From the NCBI RefSeq assembly GCF_000172155.1, contig NZ_ABIZ01000001.1, positions 7,969,105 to 8,033,104 of the forward strand: a DNA stretch of 64,000 nucleotides. The letters run 5' to 3'. The stretch comes from Verrucomicrobium spinosum DSM 4136 = JCM 18804 (GTDB lineage Bacteria > Verrucomicrobiota > Verrucomicrobiia > Verrucomicrobiales > Verrucomicrobiaceae). This document shows positions 33,192 through 42,319 of this stretch, piece by piece. Position 1 is the first letter of the stretch. The number at the start of each line of letters is the position of its first letter. Both the position numbers and the translations under genes were made by a program. The notes beneath the pieces were generated by a model. It was given only the letters and a program-made list of their open reading frames with translations, had not been told where the DNA came from and ran no database searches.

Positions 33192-33367
33192 GCAGGCGGT
33201 GCGGGCGCTGAGGACGGAGGGGGGGGAATCTACATGGGGGTGTCCCCCTCGCCAACACCCGCCTGTCGCGGCGGTCATCCCAGAGCCATTTTTGCCCGAT
33301 CCTTCACCGACCGATGGTTGCAATCAACCACGGGTGGGCTAATTGCGGCGCATCCCCACTGCGGGAT

Positions 33368-33919
33368 ATGCCTGCCATGGCTCCGGACCCTGCTGCCAGC
33401 CCCCCACCTGTGCCTGACTCCTCCCTGCCTGCTGCTGGAGGATGGCGGAAGCGCTGGAAGCAGCTGCGCCGACACCCGGTCTTCCCGCTGTTGGTTTTTG
33501 TGGTGCTCGCCCAGATCGTGAGGGATAACTATCCCTTCAGCCACTACCCCATGTACTGCAACCCGACCTCCCGGCCGTTGCCCTTCCAGTACCTGGCGGA
33601 TCGGAATCAGCAACCGCTGCCGGTGGTGTGGCACACCGGCGTGACCCCATCCCGCGTGGGCAAGAAGTTCGGCTATCATAAAAGCCAGCTCATTGAGGAA
33701 GACATCAAGCAGGCGAAGAAGGAAAACCGAGACCCCAGGCCGGAGTCGGATTTCAAGCCCGAGGCTGGGCATGACGTCCTGGTCTTCCTACGAAAGCAGT
33801 CCCTCCTCCGCAAACCACATCGTCATCTGCCAGAGGACGTGCTGCTGATGGAGGTGACCCTATCGTTCGCTGAGGACGGCTTCAAAGAGAATCACAAGGT
33901 GGTGGGCCGCCTCCGCTGA
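33368..33919 (+). CDS. membrane protein of unknown function, partner of the HTTM-like gene
   Basis: The 183-aa product has a Pro-rich start, one membrane helix (VFPLLVFVVLAQIV) and then the motif DNYPFSHYPMY. This is seen in proteins encoded beside HTTM-domain genes. The rest is soluble and charged. It ends 16 bp before the HTTM-like gene, and the pair is probably one transcription unit. ATG 33368 and ATG 33377 are both possible. Confidence 0.6.
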   Translation: MPAMAPDPAASPPPVPDSSLPAAGGWRKRWKQLRRHPVFPLLVFVVLAQIVRDNYPFSHYPMYCNPTSRPLPFQYLADRNQQPLPVVWHTGVTPSRVGKKFGYHKSQLIEEDIKQAKKENRDPRPESDFKPEAGHDVLVFLRKQSLLRKPHRHLPEDVLLMEVTLSFAEDGFKENHKVVGRLR

Positions 33920-33935
33920 AACAGAAAAAGATCTG

Positions 33936-34922
33936 ATGCCGGATACCGCCCTCCCCTCCCCTCCCTCGCTGCCGCCCGCTGCAACAGGTGAGGTCTCGCT
34001 CTGGCGACGTTTCACCGCTGCTCTGAGGCGCTGGATGGCAGGCGGATTTGTCCCCTTCCCCGTGCATCGCTGGGAATGGGTGCTCATGCGCATCGGGTTC
34101 GCGGCGCTGGTCATGCATACCTTCATGGACTGGCACCCCTTCAAGTATGCCTCCCAACCCGCTCCAGTGGGGATTGCCACGCTGGTGGACCTGAGCTTTC
34201 TGCATCGACCGGGCATGTTCGAGTTCTTCCGCGGTCTCGGCGCGGTGGGTCTCACCATCTACATCCTGGGATTCGGCCTCCGTTTCGTGCTCCCCGTACT
34301 GGCCCTGGCCAGCACGATGATCTACACGTACTCGAACTCCCAGGGCTTCACCCACCACGGGGTGCAGCTCGTCACCCTGGTCCTCATTGGCCAGACTCTG
34401 GTGGCGTGGTGGTGGTGGTGGAAACAGCGCCAGGGAGCCCGGGACGTTGCCTCCGCCCTGCCGCTGCCCCTCCAGTGTTACATGGTGTACTACAGCACCG
34501 GGATCATCGCCTTCAGCTATGTGATCTCCGCCGTCACGAAGATCACGAACTCCAAGGGCATGTGGGTGCTCAACGCCAAGTACTTGTGCATTGAGATCGT
34601 GAAATCCCAGCGGCTCAACTATTACGGAGATCTGGACCCCTCGCAGAAGATGGATCCTCCGGTGGCCGTGTGGCTCCTCCAGCACCCGCTGGCTGCCACC
34701 GTTCTTTTCGGCAGCGGCTTTTTCCTTGAGTGTTTCGCCTTCGTGGCCCTGCGGGACCGGATCTGGGCCTTCATCATCGGCGTCTCTCTCATCGCCATGC
34801 ACGAATCCATCTCGTGGATCATGGAGCTGGACTTCCATAACCACGAGGCGCTCGTACTCATCTTTTTGATCAATCTGCCGTTCTGGTTCGCGCGCCTTGC
34901 TTTCCCCCGGGCACTGCGCTAA
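33936..34922 (+). CDS. HTTM/DoxX-like integral membrane protein
   Basis: The 328-aa product has about seven hydrophobic helices (from LMRIGFAALVMHTFMDWHP on to AFIIGVSLIAMHESISWIME). Histidines sit in the loops (QGFTHHGVQL, FHNHEALV), as in the horizontally transferred transmembrane (HTTM) family related to vitamin K-dependent carboxylases. The genomic partner with PFSHYPMY supports this. Enzymatic activity of bacterial members is not settled. Confidence 0.65.
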   Translation: MPDTALPSPPSLPPAATGEVSLWRRFTAALRRWMAGGFVPFPVHRWEWVLMRIGFAALVMHTFMDWHPFKYASQPAPVGIATLVDLSFLHRPGMFEFFRGLGAVGLTIYILGFGLRFVLPVLALASTMIYTYSNSQGFTHHGVQLVTLVLIGQTLVAWWWWWKQRQGARDVASALPLPLQCYMVYYSTGIIAFSYVISAVTKITNSKGMWVLNAKYLCIEIVKSQRLNYYGDLDPSQKMDPPVAVWLLQHPLAATVLFGSGFFLECFAFVALRDRIWAFIIGVSLIAMHESISWIMELDFHNHEALVLIFLINLPFWFARLAFPRALR

Positions 34923-34968
34923 CTGCCTAGCGGCATTCCTTGAAACGGAACACCTACTTTTGGAAATC

Positions 34969-36354
34969 ATGACCTACGACCTCATCGTCATCGGCGGCGG
35001 CCCTGCGGGCTATGTCGCAGCCATCCGCGCTGCCCAGCTGGGCAAAAAAGTCGCTTGTGTGGAGAAGGAGCGTGGCGGCGGCACCTGCAACAACTGGGGC
35101 TGCATCCCAACCAAGGCGCTGTTGCACGATGCGGAGTTCTACCACCGTATGACGCACTCGGAAGGTTCCCCCTTCACGATCAAGGACGTCTCCTACGACT
35201 GGACCAAGCTCATCAAGCGCTCCCGCACCGTCTCCGACAAGGGTGCTGCGGGCGTGGACTACCTGTTCAAGAAGAACAAGATCGACTCCATCCGCGGCGA
35301 GGCCTTTCTGGACAAGGCCGGCGAAGTGCGCGTGAAGCTGGCTGACGGCAAGGAGGAGATCCATCAGGGCACCAAGATCCTCATCGCCACCGGCTGCGTG
35401 TCCCGCCCGATGCCCGGGTTCCCCTTCAACGGCACCACCGTCATCGGCTCCAAGGAGGCGCTCGCCCTCCCCTCCCAGCCCAAGAGCGTGGTCATCATCG
35501 GTGCTGGCGCGATTGGCATTGAGTTTGCCTACTTCTTCAACGCCTTTGGCACCAAAGTGACCGTGGTGGAGATGCTGCCAAACGTCCTGCCCGTGGAAGA
35601 CACCGAGGTGTCCCAGGCGCTGGAGAAATCCCTCGTCAAGCAGGGCATGACCCTCCTCACCAACCACAAGACGGTGAAGACCGAGGCCAGCGACAGCGGC
35701 GTGAAGATCACCGTGGCCAATGACAAGGGGGAAGAGAAGCTCCTTGAGGCCGACATCTGCCTCGTGGCGATCGGCGTGTCCCCGCTGCTTCCCGGCGGCG
35801 ATCTCAAGATCGGCCTTACCGACCGCGGCTACATCCAGACCAACGACAAGTACGAGACCAGCATCCCCGGCATCTACGGTGCGGGAGACATCATCGGCCC
35901 CCCATGGCTCGCCCACGTGGCCAGCTACGAAGCGGTGCAGGCGGTGGAAGGCATGTTCGTCCCCGGCCACAAGCCGAAGAAGGTCACCGTGTTCCCGGGC
36001 TGCACCTACTGCCATCCGCAGGTGGCCAGTGTGGGTCTCACCGAGCGCGCGGCCAAGGAAAAAGGCCTCAAGTACAAGGTCGGCAAGTTCTCCTACGCCG
36101 CCAGCGGCAAGGCCCGTGCCATCGGAGCCAGCGACGGTTTTGTGAAACTCATCGTGGGTGAACCCCATGGCGAGATTCTGGGAGCGCACATCATCGGCAC
36201 CGAGGCCACCGAGCTCATCGCTGAGCTGGGGCTGGCCATCACACTGGAAGCCACCTACGAGGAAATCGAGGCCACCATCCACGCCCACCCGACCCTGTCG
36301 GAAATGGTAAAGGAAGCCGCCGAAGTGGCCGCTGGTCACGCCATCCACGTGTAA
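34969..36354 (+). CDS. lpdA: dihydrolipoyl dehydrogenase
   Basis: The 461-aa product begins MTYDLIVIGGGPAGYVAAIRA, the FAD-binding motif. The redox disulfide is Cys40/Cys45 in GGGTCNNWGCIPTKAL, which differs from the usual GGTCLNVGCIPSK in the residues between the cysteines. The NAD domain follows (VIIGAGAIGIEFAYFF), then GAGDIIGPPWLAHVA and the catalytic His in HAHPTLSEM. It is the E3 subunit of 2-oxoacid dehydrogenase complexes or the glycine cleavage system. No E1 or E2 gene is adjacent. The ATG at 34969 matches the family start. Confidence 0.95.
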   Translation: MTYDLIVIGGGPAGYVAAIRAAQLGKKVACVEKERGGGTCNNWGCIPTKALLHDAEFYHRMTHSEGSPFTIKDVSYDWTKLIKRSRTVSDKGAAGVDYLFKKNKIDSIRGEAFLDKAGEVRVKLADGKEEIHQGTKILIATGCVSRPMPGFPFNGTTVIGSKEALALPSQPKSVVIIGAGAIGIEFAYFFNAFGTKVTVVEMLPNVLPVEDTEVSQALEKSLVKQGMTLLTNHKTVKTEASDSGVKITVANDKGEEKLLEADICLVAIGVSPLLPGGDLKIGLTDRGYIQTNDKYETSIPGIYGAGDIIGPPWLAHVASYEAVQAVEGMFVPGHKPKKVTVFPGCTYCHPQVASVGLTERAAKEKGLKYKVGKFSYAASGKARAIGASDGFVKLIVGEPHGEILGAHIIGTEATELIAELGLAITLEATYEEIEATIHAHPTLSEMVKEAAEVAAGHAIHV

Positions 36355-36390
36355 GCATCCCGCACAAGGACCAAGCGAAGATTCATTCTG

Positions 36391-36425
36391 AAGAAGGCAG
36401 GGCGATGTCCCTGCCTTCTTCTTTG
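36391..36425 (+). terminator. intrinsic terminator of lpdA
   Basis: AAGAAGGCAGGG (36391-36402) pairs with CCCTGCCTTCTT (36409-36420) and is followed by CTTTG. It lies 36 bp past the stop. It could also work in the opposite direction. Confidence 0.85.
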
Positions 36426-36454
36426 TTGGTGCCAGAGCAGGGTGCTTCCCTAAT

Positions 36455-36560
36455 AAAGGAGGCGGGGGTTCCCAGCCCCGCTCACCCGCCAAACGTCCCT
36501 TGATCCCCTTCCCGCTCCGCATCCCCAACAGATCGCGGGGCCGGAGACCCCGCCTCCTTT
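36455..36560. repeat. G-rich palindromic repeat
   Basis: AAAGGAGGCGGGG (36455-36467) is the reverse complement of CCCCGCCTCCTTT (36548-36560). Inside, CCCCGC and GCGGGGCC form a second pair. The left arm with TTCCCAG recurs at about 28400, so it is a dispersed family. Confidence 0.75.
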
Positions 36561-36635
36561 GCCTAAAAAAACACCCGCGCCACAGTCTGCACCGGGCACG
36601 GGAGCTTCAGGAGTCAACGCTGGTGGCCCAAGTGC

Positions 36636-39389
36636 TTACTCAGCCGCGATTTCCGCGCGGCGCGTCTGGATGAAAGCGGTCAGGCTCCCCTGGAACGCCG
36701 GGGTGCCATCGGTGTGCTTCATCCAGTTGAGGCCGGAGCCGTCTTCCAGTTTCACGGAGCTGTTAGTCAGCTGGGTATAGGCCTGCTGGATGTCATCCGG
36801 GATCGGTGCGTCCGGATTGCCGCGGGTGCTGGCGATGAAGGCATCGATCTTGGTCTGTAGCTCGGAAAGGTCCGCCACCTCACGCATCTGGGCCTGGCCC
36901 TCCACCACGAACGCCTCGATGTTGTTGAAGACTTCCTTCACGATCTCTCCGGGCTCGGTGGCCGTGATGGGCTTCTCGATGTTCCTGGCAATGCGGGCGA
37001 GGGACTCAGTCAGATCCTTGATCTGCGCACGGGCTTCAGGGGTGCCTTCTGCTTCGAGCTGGGCGATGAGATCGGTGAACTGTGACTTGGCCTGCGTGAT
37101 ACCTTCCAGGGAGTCCTGGCTGCCGGCGATATCCCGCAGCGCCTGGGTCATCCCTTCGGACGGACCGGCTCCAGTGTAGTCGCGCCAGAGCTTGGGCTTG
37201 CTTTGTCCACGCACCAGCGGGTTGCCGCTGATCTCCTCGCGGTTGAAGAAGTCGAGGATGCGGTTCTCCTTGTTGCGCACCCCGCCACCACCTGTCGCCC
37301 GACCGCCAATGCCGTTGATCAGCTCATTGAAAGCGTGGCCAAAGTCGATGCGACCCACGCGACCGTCCTGCGTGGCAATCATGTTGCCCGGGTTCACGTC
37401 ATGGTCGCCCATGAGCGCGGAGAGGGCGATGTTGCGCTGCACATCCTGGGAGGCCTGGCCGCTCAAGCGCAGCACGCCGCCGCCACTGCGAGCACCCTCT
37501 GGGGCGTCGAGCTGGATTTTCGGGTGTTTCTGCCCGCGAGGCAGGGGTCCGGCCAGCTCAATATAGAGCCCCTTGAGGTCTCCCTTGCCGCCCGCCAGAT
37601 ACTTCGAGGTGACAATCGCCTCATGCTTCACGCTATCCTGACGCAATGCCACATCAGGCACCAGACGGCGATCCCCTCTCGGCAGCATGGAGCGCGCGAT
37701 GTTTGAGGAAATCACTTCACCGTAGTTTTCCGTGTTCAGCCCGCCCGCCTTCATGCGGCGCCCCCGGCCTGCGTGGATGATGGAGTCCTTCACCTGGAAG
37801 AACTGTCCGCCTACCTTGGCGCGACCACTGCCCGTGGCTCCGCCGGAGCCCTCCAGGTCCACCCCGCGGAAGCGCTCGAAGGAGCCCACGTGCGTCTCTT
37901 TGCCAGGTGCCCAGTCCATGTCCTCGTTGAACATGCGTTGAGCGACGATCTTGCCCAGCTGACCGGTCCTCTCGCCCTGCGGGGAGTCCACGAAACTCTT
38001 GAGCCCGGCCCCTTTCAGGCCATTGGCGGCATCGGCCTGCATTTCCTTCAGGAAGTCCTTGAGCTTGCCACGCACGAGATTGTCCTGGCCGTCTTCCTCT
38101 GGCCCAAACAGCTGCTCCTGTCCGATGCGGCTCTCCATGTCTCCGCCGAGGATTTCGTGTTCTTCACGGATCCCCTGCAAACGGCTGCTGACCATCTCGA
38201 AGAAGGGATCATCGCGCTGGTCTTCGGGCACGTTATCCACAAACATCTCCTGGCAGTGCTGGAGAAGCTCTGTGTCGCTGACGTCACCGCTTTCGGCCAG
38301 CTGGGCGAGAACCTCGATCTGCTCGTAGCGCTCAAAGCTGGCCTGCTGGGGGCCCCCGCTCAGATGCTGCTTGTAGGCCGCACGGATCTCCGGGTCACCC
38401 ATCAGCTTGGGGATGCTGGTGAAAGAATCCACCTGCGTGTTGAAGGCCTCCCCGGATCCAGGCGCAAGACGGCTGGAGGGAACGGAAGAGCTCTCTCCAG
38501 AGACCTTGGCGGAGTGCGCCTTCGCCGCTTCCGCCTTGAAGGAATGTCCGCCGATGAAGTTTTCCAGAGCGGGCTTCGACAGCTTGACGATCTCACCTTT
38601 GGACTGGGCGAAGAGATCGTTCAGGAGTTGCTTGTCCGCCTCGGAAGGCTCCTGCCCCGGCACGATGGCCTGACGGAGGTGCTCAATGCCCTCCGTAATC
38701 TTTCCCGCCATCGAAGCACTCAAGTTGATCTGCTGAATCCCGCTGCGTGAAGGCGGGTTCTCCGGGGACTCCACCAGCTTGTAGATCTTCTCGGCCAGCG
38801 CCAGCTTCTCATGCGGATTGCTCGTCTTCTCGTACTGCTGCACGAGGCTCAGGAAGTCGAAGTTCTCCCTCACGAACTGCTGCTCCATGCTGGCCCCGAA
38901 CGCCTCTTTCAAATTCGGCGTGGTCATGATGGTCCCGAGCTGCTTGTAGTGGTCCTGCAGCTTGGGTGGCATCTTGTCGTACATCTCCTGGTGGGAGAGG
39001 TCACTGGCGATCCGCACCTCATCCAGCGCCAGCCCCAGTCGGGCGACACTGCTGCGCTCATCGATGCGGCCTAGCAGGGCAGTGTTCTGCCCCTCGGGAC
39101 GATCCGGAAGGCGACGGGAGATGATTTCCTTCATCAGATCCTTGGCGAGGGCCACCTTCCCGGCTCGCGCTTCCGCACCGTAGGATTCTCCAAAGACGGC
39201 GCGAAGCCGCACCTTCTTGTCAGCAGCCACGTAGAGCGTGTGCGAACCGTCGTCGTTCTTCCGGGCCCGGATTTCACCGCCACCCTTGGCTTGAACGTCC
39301 TGCTGGAACTTCTGAAGTTCCTCGACGGTGGTTTTCCCGACTTCGACCCGAAGTTCGGCCTTGTGGGATGCTTGCAAGCTGATGGGCAT
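36636..39389 (-). CDS. effector-like protein with phosphoinositide-kinase-type fold
   Basis: The 917-aa soluble product has no signal peptide. Residues about 525-700 hold a kinase-like module: a possible ATP-binding Lys535 in FFQVKDS, Glu558 in NYGEVISS, a catalytic-loop motif GDHDVNPGNM (661-670) and the metal motif RIDFGHAF (680-687). The last is very close to the HIDFGH of PI3/PI4 kinases. The N-terminal 500 residues are helical and unrecognised, and the C-terminal 200 residues are helical with coiled-coil character. The start MPISLQASHKAE is polar, as in type III secreted effectors. The gene immediately upstream looks like a CesT-type chaperone. Legionella-like effector kinases are the closest known idea. 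The lipid target is inferred, and protein kinase activity cannot be excluded. Confidence 0.65.
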   Translation of the reverse strand: MPISLQASHKAELRVEVGKTTVEELQKFQQDVQAKGGGEIRARKNDDGSHTLYVAADKKVRLRAVFGESYGAEARAGKVALAKDLMKEIISRRLPDRPEGQNTALLGRIDERSSVARLGLALDEVRIASDLSHQEMYDKMPPKLQDHYKQLGTIMTTPNLKEAFGASMEQQFVRENFDFLSLVQQYEKTSNPHEKLALAEKIYKLVESPENPPSRSGIQQINLSASMAGKITEGIEHLRQAIVPGQEPSEADKQLLNDLFAQSKGEIVKLSKPALENFIGGHSFKAEAAKAHSAKVSGESSSVPSSRLAPGSGEAFNTQVDSFTSIPKLMGDPEIRAAYKQHLSGGPQQASFERYEQIEVLAQLAESGDVSDTELLQHCQEMFVDNVPEDQRDDPFFEMVSSRLQGIREEHEILGGDMESRIGQEQLFGPEEDGQDNLVRGKLKDFLKEMQADAANGLKGAGLKSFVDSPQGERTGQLGKIVAQRMFNEDMDWAPGKETHVGSFERFRGVDLEGSGGATGSGRAKVGGQFFQVKDSIIHAGRGRRMKAGGLNTENYGEVISSNIARSMLPRGDRRLVPDVALRQDSVKHEAIVTSKYLAGGKGDLKGLYIELAGPLPRGQKHPKIQLDAPEGARSGGGVLRLSGQASQDVQRNIALSALMGDHDVNPGNMIATQDGRVGRIDFGHAFNELINGIGGRATGGGGVRNKENRILDFFNREEISGNPLVRGQSKPKLWRDYTGAGPSEGMTQALRDIAGSQDSLEGITQAKSQFTDLIAQLEAEGTPEARAQIKDLTESLARIARNIEKPITATEPGEIVKEVFNNIEAFVVEGQAQMREVADLSELQTKIDAFIASTRGNPDAPIPDDIQQAYTQLTNSSVKLEDGSGLNWMKHTDGTPAFQGSLTAFIQTRRAEIAAE

Positions 39390-39428
39390 GGCAGTGGAAA
39401 GTGTGGGTTATGGGAAATGTATCAGAAA

Positions 39429-39923
39429 TTAGACGCGCATGAAGTGCAGGCTGTCATCGGAGCTCTCACTGTCCTGGGCCGTGCTGCCGGCCCCGGCGAG
39501 GACTTTCCGGGCGTGAAGAGCGGTATCGGCGAAGTTGCGGATCTGCACTTCCAGGTCTTCCAGTTCCACACCGGCGAGCGGGAAGTCATAGATCTGGACC
39601 ACGGAGTCATCCACCGGGTCCAGCCCCATGCGAAGGCCGCCAGTCTCCCGCCACATGGTGGCGACGTGCAGCAACAGTTTATATGAGGCAGCCTCGTCTC
39701 CGGCAGGCGGGTGGCCCAGGTTCGTATAGAGCACGAGCTTGTTCAGGTCCACGTCGTGCTCCACTTCCACGCCAAAGTCATCGTCAAATGCGATCGCCCA
39801 GCGGTTGGGCTCATACTGGCGGACCTCTCCCGCCTCAATGAGGGGCCCCACTTCCTCCATGAGCTTTTCCAAGTTCAAGGGTTCTGCGGAGGGGGTCGAA
39901 GCAGGAGTGTCGTTGTCGGCCAT
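39429..39923 (-). CDS. CesT/Tir-type type III secretion chaperone
   Basis: The 164-aa acidic product has the small chaperone layout: helix LEKLMEEVGPLIEAG, strands with NRWAIAFDDDFGVEVEHD, then LVLYTNLG, YKLLLHVATMWRETGGLRMGLDP (the MLxxNxxxxxTGG-like signature), VVQIYDFPLAG and a closing helix VQIRNFADTALHARKVL. Class I chaperones bind the N-terminal part of their effector and keep it unfolded for export. It lies 39 bp upstream of the effector-like gene on the same strand, the usual arrangement. The N- and C-terminal tails are low complexity. Confidence 0.7.
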   Translation of the reverse strand: MADNDTPASTPSAEPLNLEKLMEEVGPLIEAGEVRQYEPNRWAIAFDDDFGVEVEHDVDLNKLVLYTNLGHPPAGDEAASYKLLLHVATMWRETGGLRMGLDPVDDSVVQIYDFPLAGVELEDLEVQIRNFADTALHARKVLAGAGSTAQDSESSDDSLHFMRV

Positions 39924-40187
39924 GGGATTGAAGGATGTCAGTAAAGTTGGGAGGATGCGGTACAGCGGCTGGGGGGAAGTGCGGGCGGGGCCGCGTCTTC
40001 ATCATGCAAACTGTCCTCTTCCGACCGAGAGTTACAGAAAATTTTCCTCCACTGGTCCCAAAGTCCTCCGAAGGCGCTCACTTTTCATTCAATCCCCACC
40101 GTGGCCGAGCTTGCGCGGTGGCCGGGTGCAGGACGATGCCCTCCGGGCTACGACGGCGGAAGGGGTGACGTGATCGTTGAAGCCAGA

Positions 40188-40808
40188 CTAGGGTTTGCCC
40201 GTCTGCTTGAGCGTTTCGGCAAGCAGCTTGGGGTCGTAGGTTGATCCGGCAGAGACTTGAACGACCGTCATGCGCACCCTGGTGGGAAAGAACTTCTCGT
40301 GATCCACCCGCTTGTGAGCATGGCCGCTGCCGCCGCTGTTGTCCTTGATGACGAGGTGCATTTCCTTGATCCCCTCATTCCAAAGGATGTCGTTGTTCTG
40401 CCAGAACTTGGTCATGGGGATGTCCCGCTCATACACGCCCTTCTCCTTGTACACGTCTGTGTTGAAGGCGCCGTAACCGTGGTTCTGCCCCTTGTAAGGG
40501 ATGTAGCACACGCTCCACGTCGTGGCCTCTCCACCGGCCGGTTTGTCCAGCACTTCCAGCCGCACATGGGCGGTGCCGTTGCGATAGTCCACCGGAGCGG
40601 TCCAGTCCTTGGGCCGTGCGGGATTAAGCTTGTCGCTCTTCACATAGTAGTGCGACTTGCTTGGCTTGGCGTTGTCTGCGTCCTCTTTCGTGAAGGTGAA
40701 GGTCGTGTCGAAGAGCACGAACTGATCGGCGAGGCACGTGACCGTGCCGGTCGCGAGAGTGCATGCCACCAGAGGGAGGGAGAGGAAGCGCGGGAGACGG
40801 GCGAACAT
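40188..40808 (-). CDS. secreted protein of unknown function
   Basis: The 206-aa product has a signal peptide (LPRFLSLPLVACTLATGTVTCLA) and a beta-rich mature part (FVLFDTTFTFTKEDA, TAHVRLEVLDKP, EMHLVIKDNSGGSGHAH). No catalytic motif was recognised. The regular strand pattern suggests a jelly-roll or carbohydrate-binding type fold. The start at 40808 or 40817 is undecided. It shares its strand with the effector and chaperone genes but is 264 bp upstream of the chaperone. Confidence 0.6.
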   Translation of the reverse strand: MFARLPRFLSLPLVACTLATGTVTCLADQFVLFDTTFTFTKEDADNAKPSKSHYYVKSDKLNPARPKDWTAPVDYRNGTAHVRLEVLDKPAGGEATTWSVCYIPYKGQNHGYGAFNTDVYKEKGVYERDIPMTKFWQNNDILWNEGIKEMHLVIKDNSGGSGHAHKRVDHEKFFPTRVRMTVVQVSAGSTYDPKLLAETLKQTGKP

Positions 40809-40817
40809 GGCGGGCAA

Positions 40818-41600
40818 GCATCCTCAGAAATGGGTTGCCCGCAATGGCAATTGCAATCACCCCGTCCCGCCCCGATGCTGCTCGCGGCGCACGCCATCCT
40901 TCATGTACATAATGGTGAGTCCCTTGTTCCAGCAGGGATTGGGGTCCGCCCCCAGACTAAGGGGGGGTCAACCGCAAAGAAAGCGCGCTGGTTCTCCACC
41001 AGATCCTTCACCCGGGCGGTAACATCAGCGTTCTTTCCACCCGTGCCATAGATGGCGGAGAGCACCTGAACAGGCCAGCGGAACGAAGGGCGTAGTCCGG
41101 TTGTGCCAACCGGCTTGGGAGCGAAGGAAACGACGCACCATCACTCATGCCCGCCGTCACCGAATGCCACCTCAGGGGTAACGCGCCCTGACCGTGTAAA
41201 CGCCAATGCCATCAGGGAAAACGCATCGTCTTGCTCGTTTGCCTTGGCGCGCCTCGGAGCCGCGATGGTGCAACCGCCACGACTGTAACTGGTGAGCCCC
41301 TTTCAGAAGGGCCGAAGGTCCGGGTTCATACCAGCCTGGGGCAACGCCCCAGGGATAGATGGCCAAACTACCCTTGAGGGCTGTAGGCCCGGTGTCATCA
41401 AGTCTGCCTATGACGAGCATCCCTGAATGACGTCGGACCTACAGCCCTCAACATCTAAAACGAGCGCCTGCCTTGGGCGTTGCCCAAGGCTGCAATGATG
41501 CCGGACCTTCGGCCCTCAATACTTTCACAAAAGGGAGATGCTCGACCTCTCCACTTTTCCCTGATGGCATTGGTCCCGCATGCGGGACGGAACTCCAACC
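40818..41600. other. intergenic region dominated by a nested palindrome
   Basis: This 783-bp gap has no recognisable gene. The part 41203-41573 is an inverted-repeat element described separately. The part 40818-41200 shows nothing that could be supported. Confidence 0.5.
41203..41573. repeat. nested palindromic element, copy B, inside a perfect 19-bp inverted repeat
   Basis: The outermost arms, CCAATGCCATCAGGGAAAA (41203-41221) and its exact complement (41555-41573), enclose a unit at 41305-41519. That unit has three further layers: GGGCCGAAGGTCCGG with CCGGACCTTCGGCCC, CCAGCCTGGGGCAACGCCCC with CCTTGGGCGTTGCCCAAGG, and GAGGGCTGTAGGCC with GGACCTACAGCCCTC. The core (about 41396-41434) contains CATCAAGTCTGCC and GAATGACGTC. 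Layers and core match copy A at 4643-4838. Confidence 0.85.
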
Positions 41601-42275
41601 CTAACTCTTCTTGAGCTCATAGATCTCCCCACGCCCGCTAATGGGCGCGAAGATCATGAGCAAATGCCCAGGGGCCAATTGATAGAGCTGGCCGACACTG
41701 TCGCGATCTTCCTGCCCAGCATCTGACCCGGCACCCTTGCCGCCGCGGAGGTTGCTATAACCCTGTGGCTTGTCGTCCTCATAATAGCTGCCGCCGAGAA
41801 AGAGCAGCGAGTCTGCCGAGTAAGGCAGCAGCACACCCACCCGACGCTGGGAACCGCTGTGTTTCTGGAAGGCAATGCCCTTGGCCCCTTCACGACGGAT
41901 TTCACAGGAAAAGAAAGGATAGGCATAAACCCCGAGGTTCGAGCCCTGAATGCTGCGCACCCGCCATTTCCCCACGAAGGTGGAGGGAATGGGCATGGGC
42001 TCACGTTTCATGTCGAGCAGGCGGATCACCTCATTGGCCGCCTGGAGCGTATCGGCGTCGTTGGAGGTGAGGTGCGGTTTCACTTCCTCGCGCAGGAGAT
42101 GCTCTGCTGCTTTGAGGAGCTGTCCGTGGCTGGTTTCCATATAGCCGACCAGAGGATCGGCCTTGGCAAGTTCCTGCGCCATGGTCAGGGGCGCCGCTGC
42201 CGCAAGCACACTGAAGGCGGAAGCTGCCGTCAGGAGACGAGCAGCCGTACGAAGGGAGAAGGGGGTATTTAACAT
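41601..42275 (-). CDS. secreted DUF4893-like protein
   Basis: The 224-aa product has a signal peptide (TAARLLTAASAFSVLAAAAPLTMAQ). The mature part contains FVGKWRVRSIQGSNLGVYAY and PFFSCEI, then QKHSGSQRRVGVLLPY and LYQLAPGHLLMIFAP. The combination of WRVRSIQ, YxYPFFxCEI and a final aspect of strands fits DUF4893 as I know it. Function unknown. It is 44 bp downstream of the aldo/keto reductase gene and may be in the same unit. Confidence 0.65.
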   Translation of the reverse strand: MLNTPFSLRTAARLLTAASAFSVLAAAAPLTMAQELAKADPLVGYMETSHGQLLKAAEHLLREEVKPHLTSNDADTLQAANEVIRLLDMKREPMPIPSTFVGKWRVRSIQGSNLGVYAYPFFSCEIRREGAKGIAFQKHSGSQRRVGVLLPYSADSLLFLGGSYYEDDKPQGYSNLRGGKGAGSDAGQEDRDSVGQLYQLAPGHLLMIFAPISGRGEIYELKKS

Positions 42276-42319
42276 GCCCAAAATGTGCGCGAGTTTCCGC
42301 AGTCGTCCAGTGCCTCCCT

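Noticed and set aside
34954-36528. A 524-codon open frame opposite lpdA
   Set aside because: It is antisense to a well conserved dehydrogenase and consists of Gly/His/Val-rich sequence with no family features.
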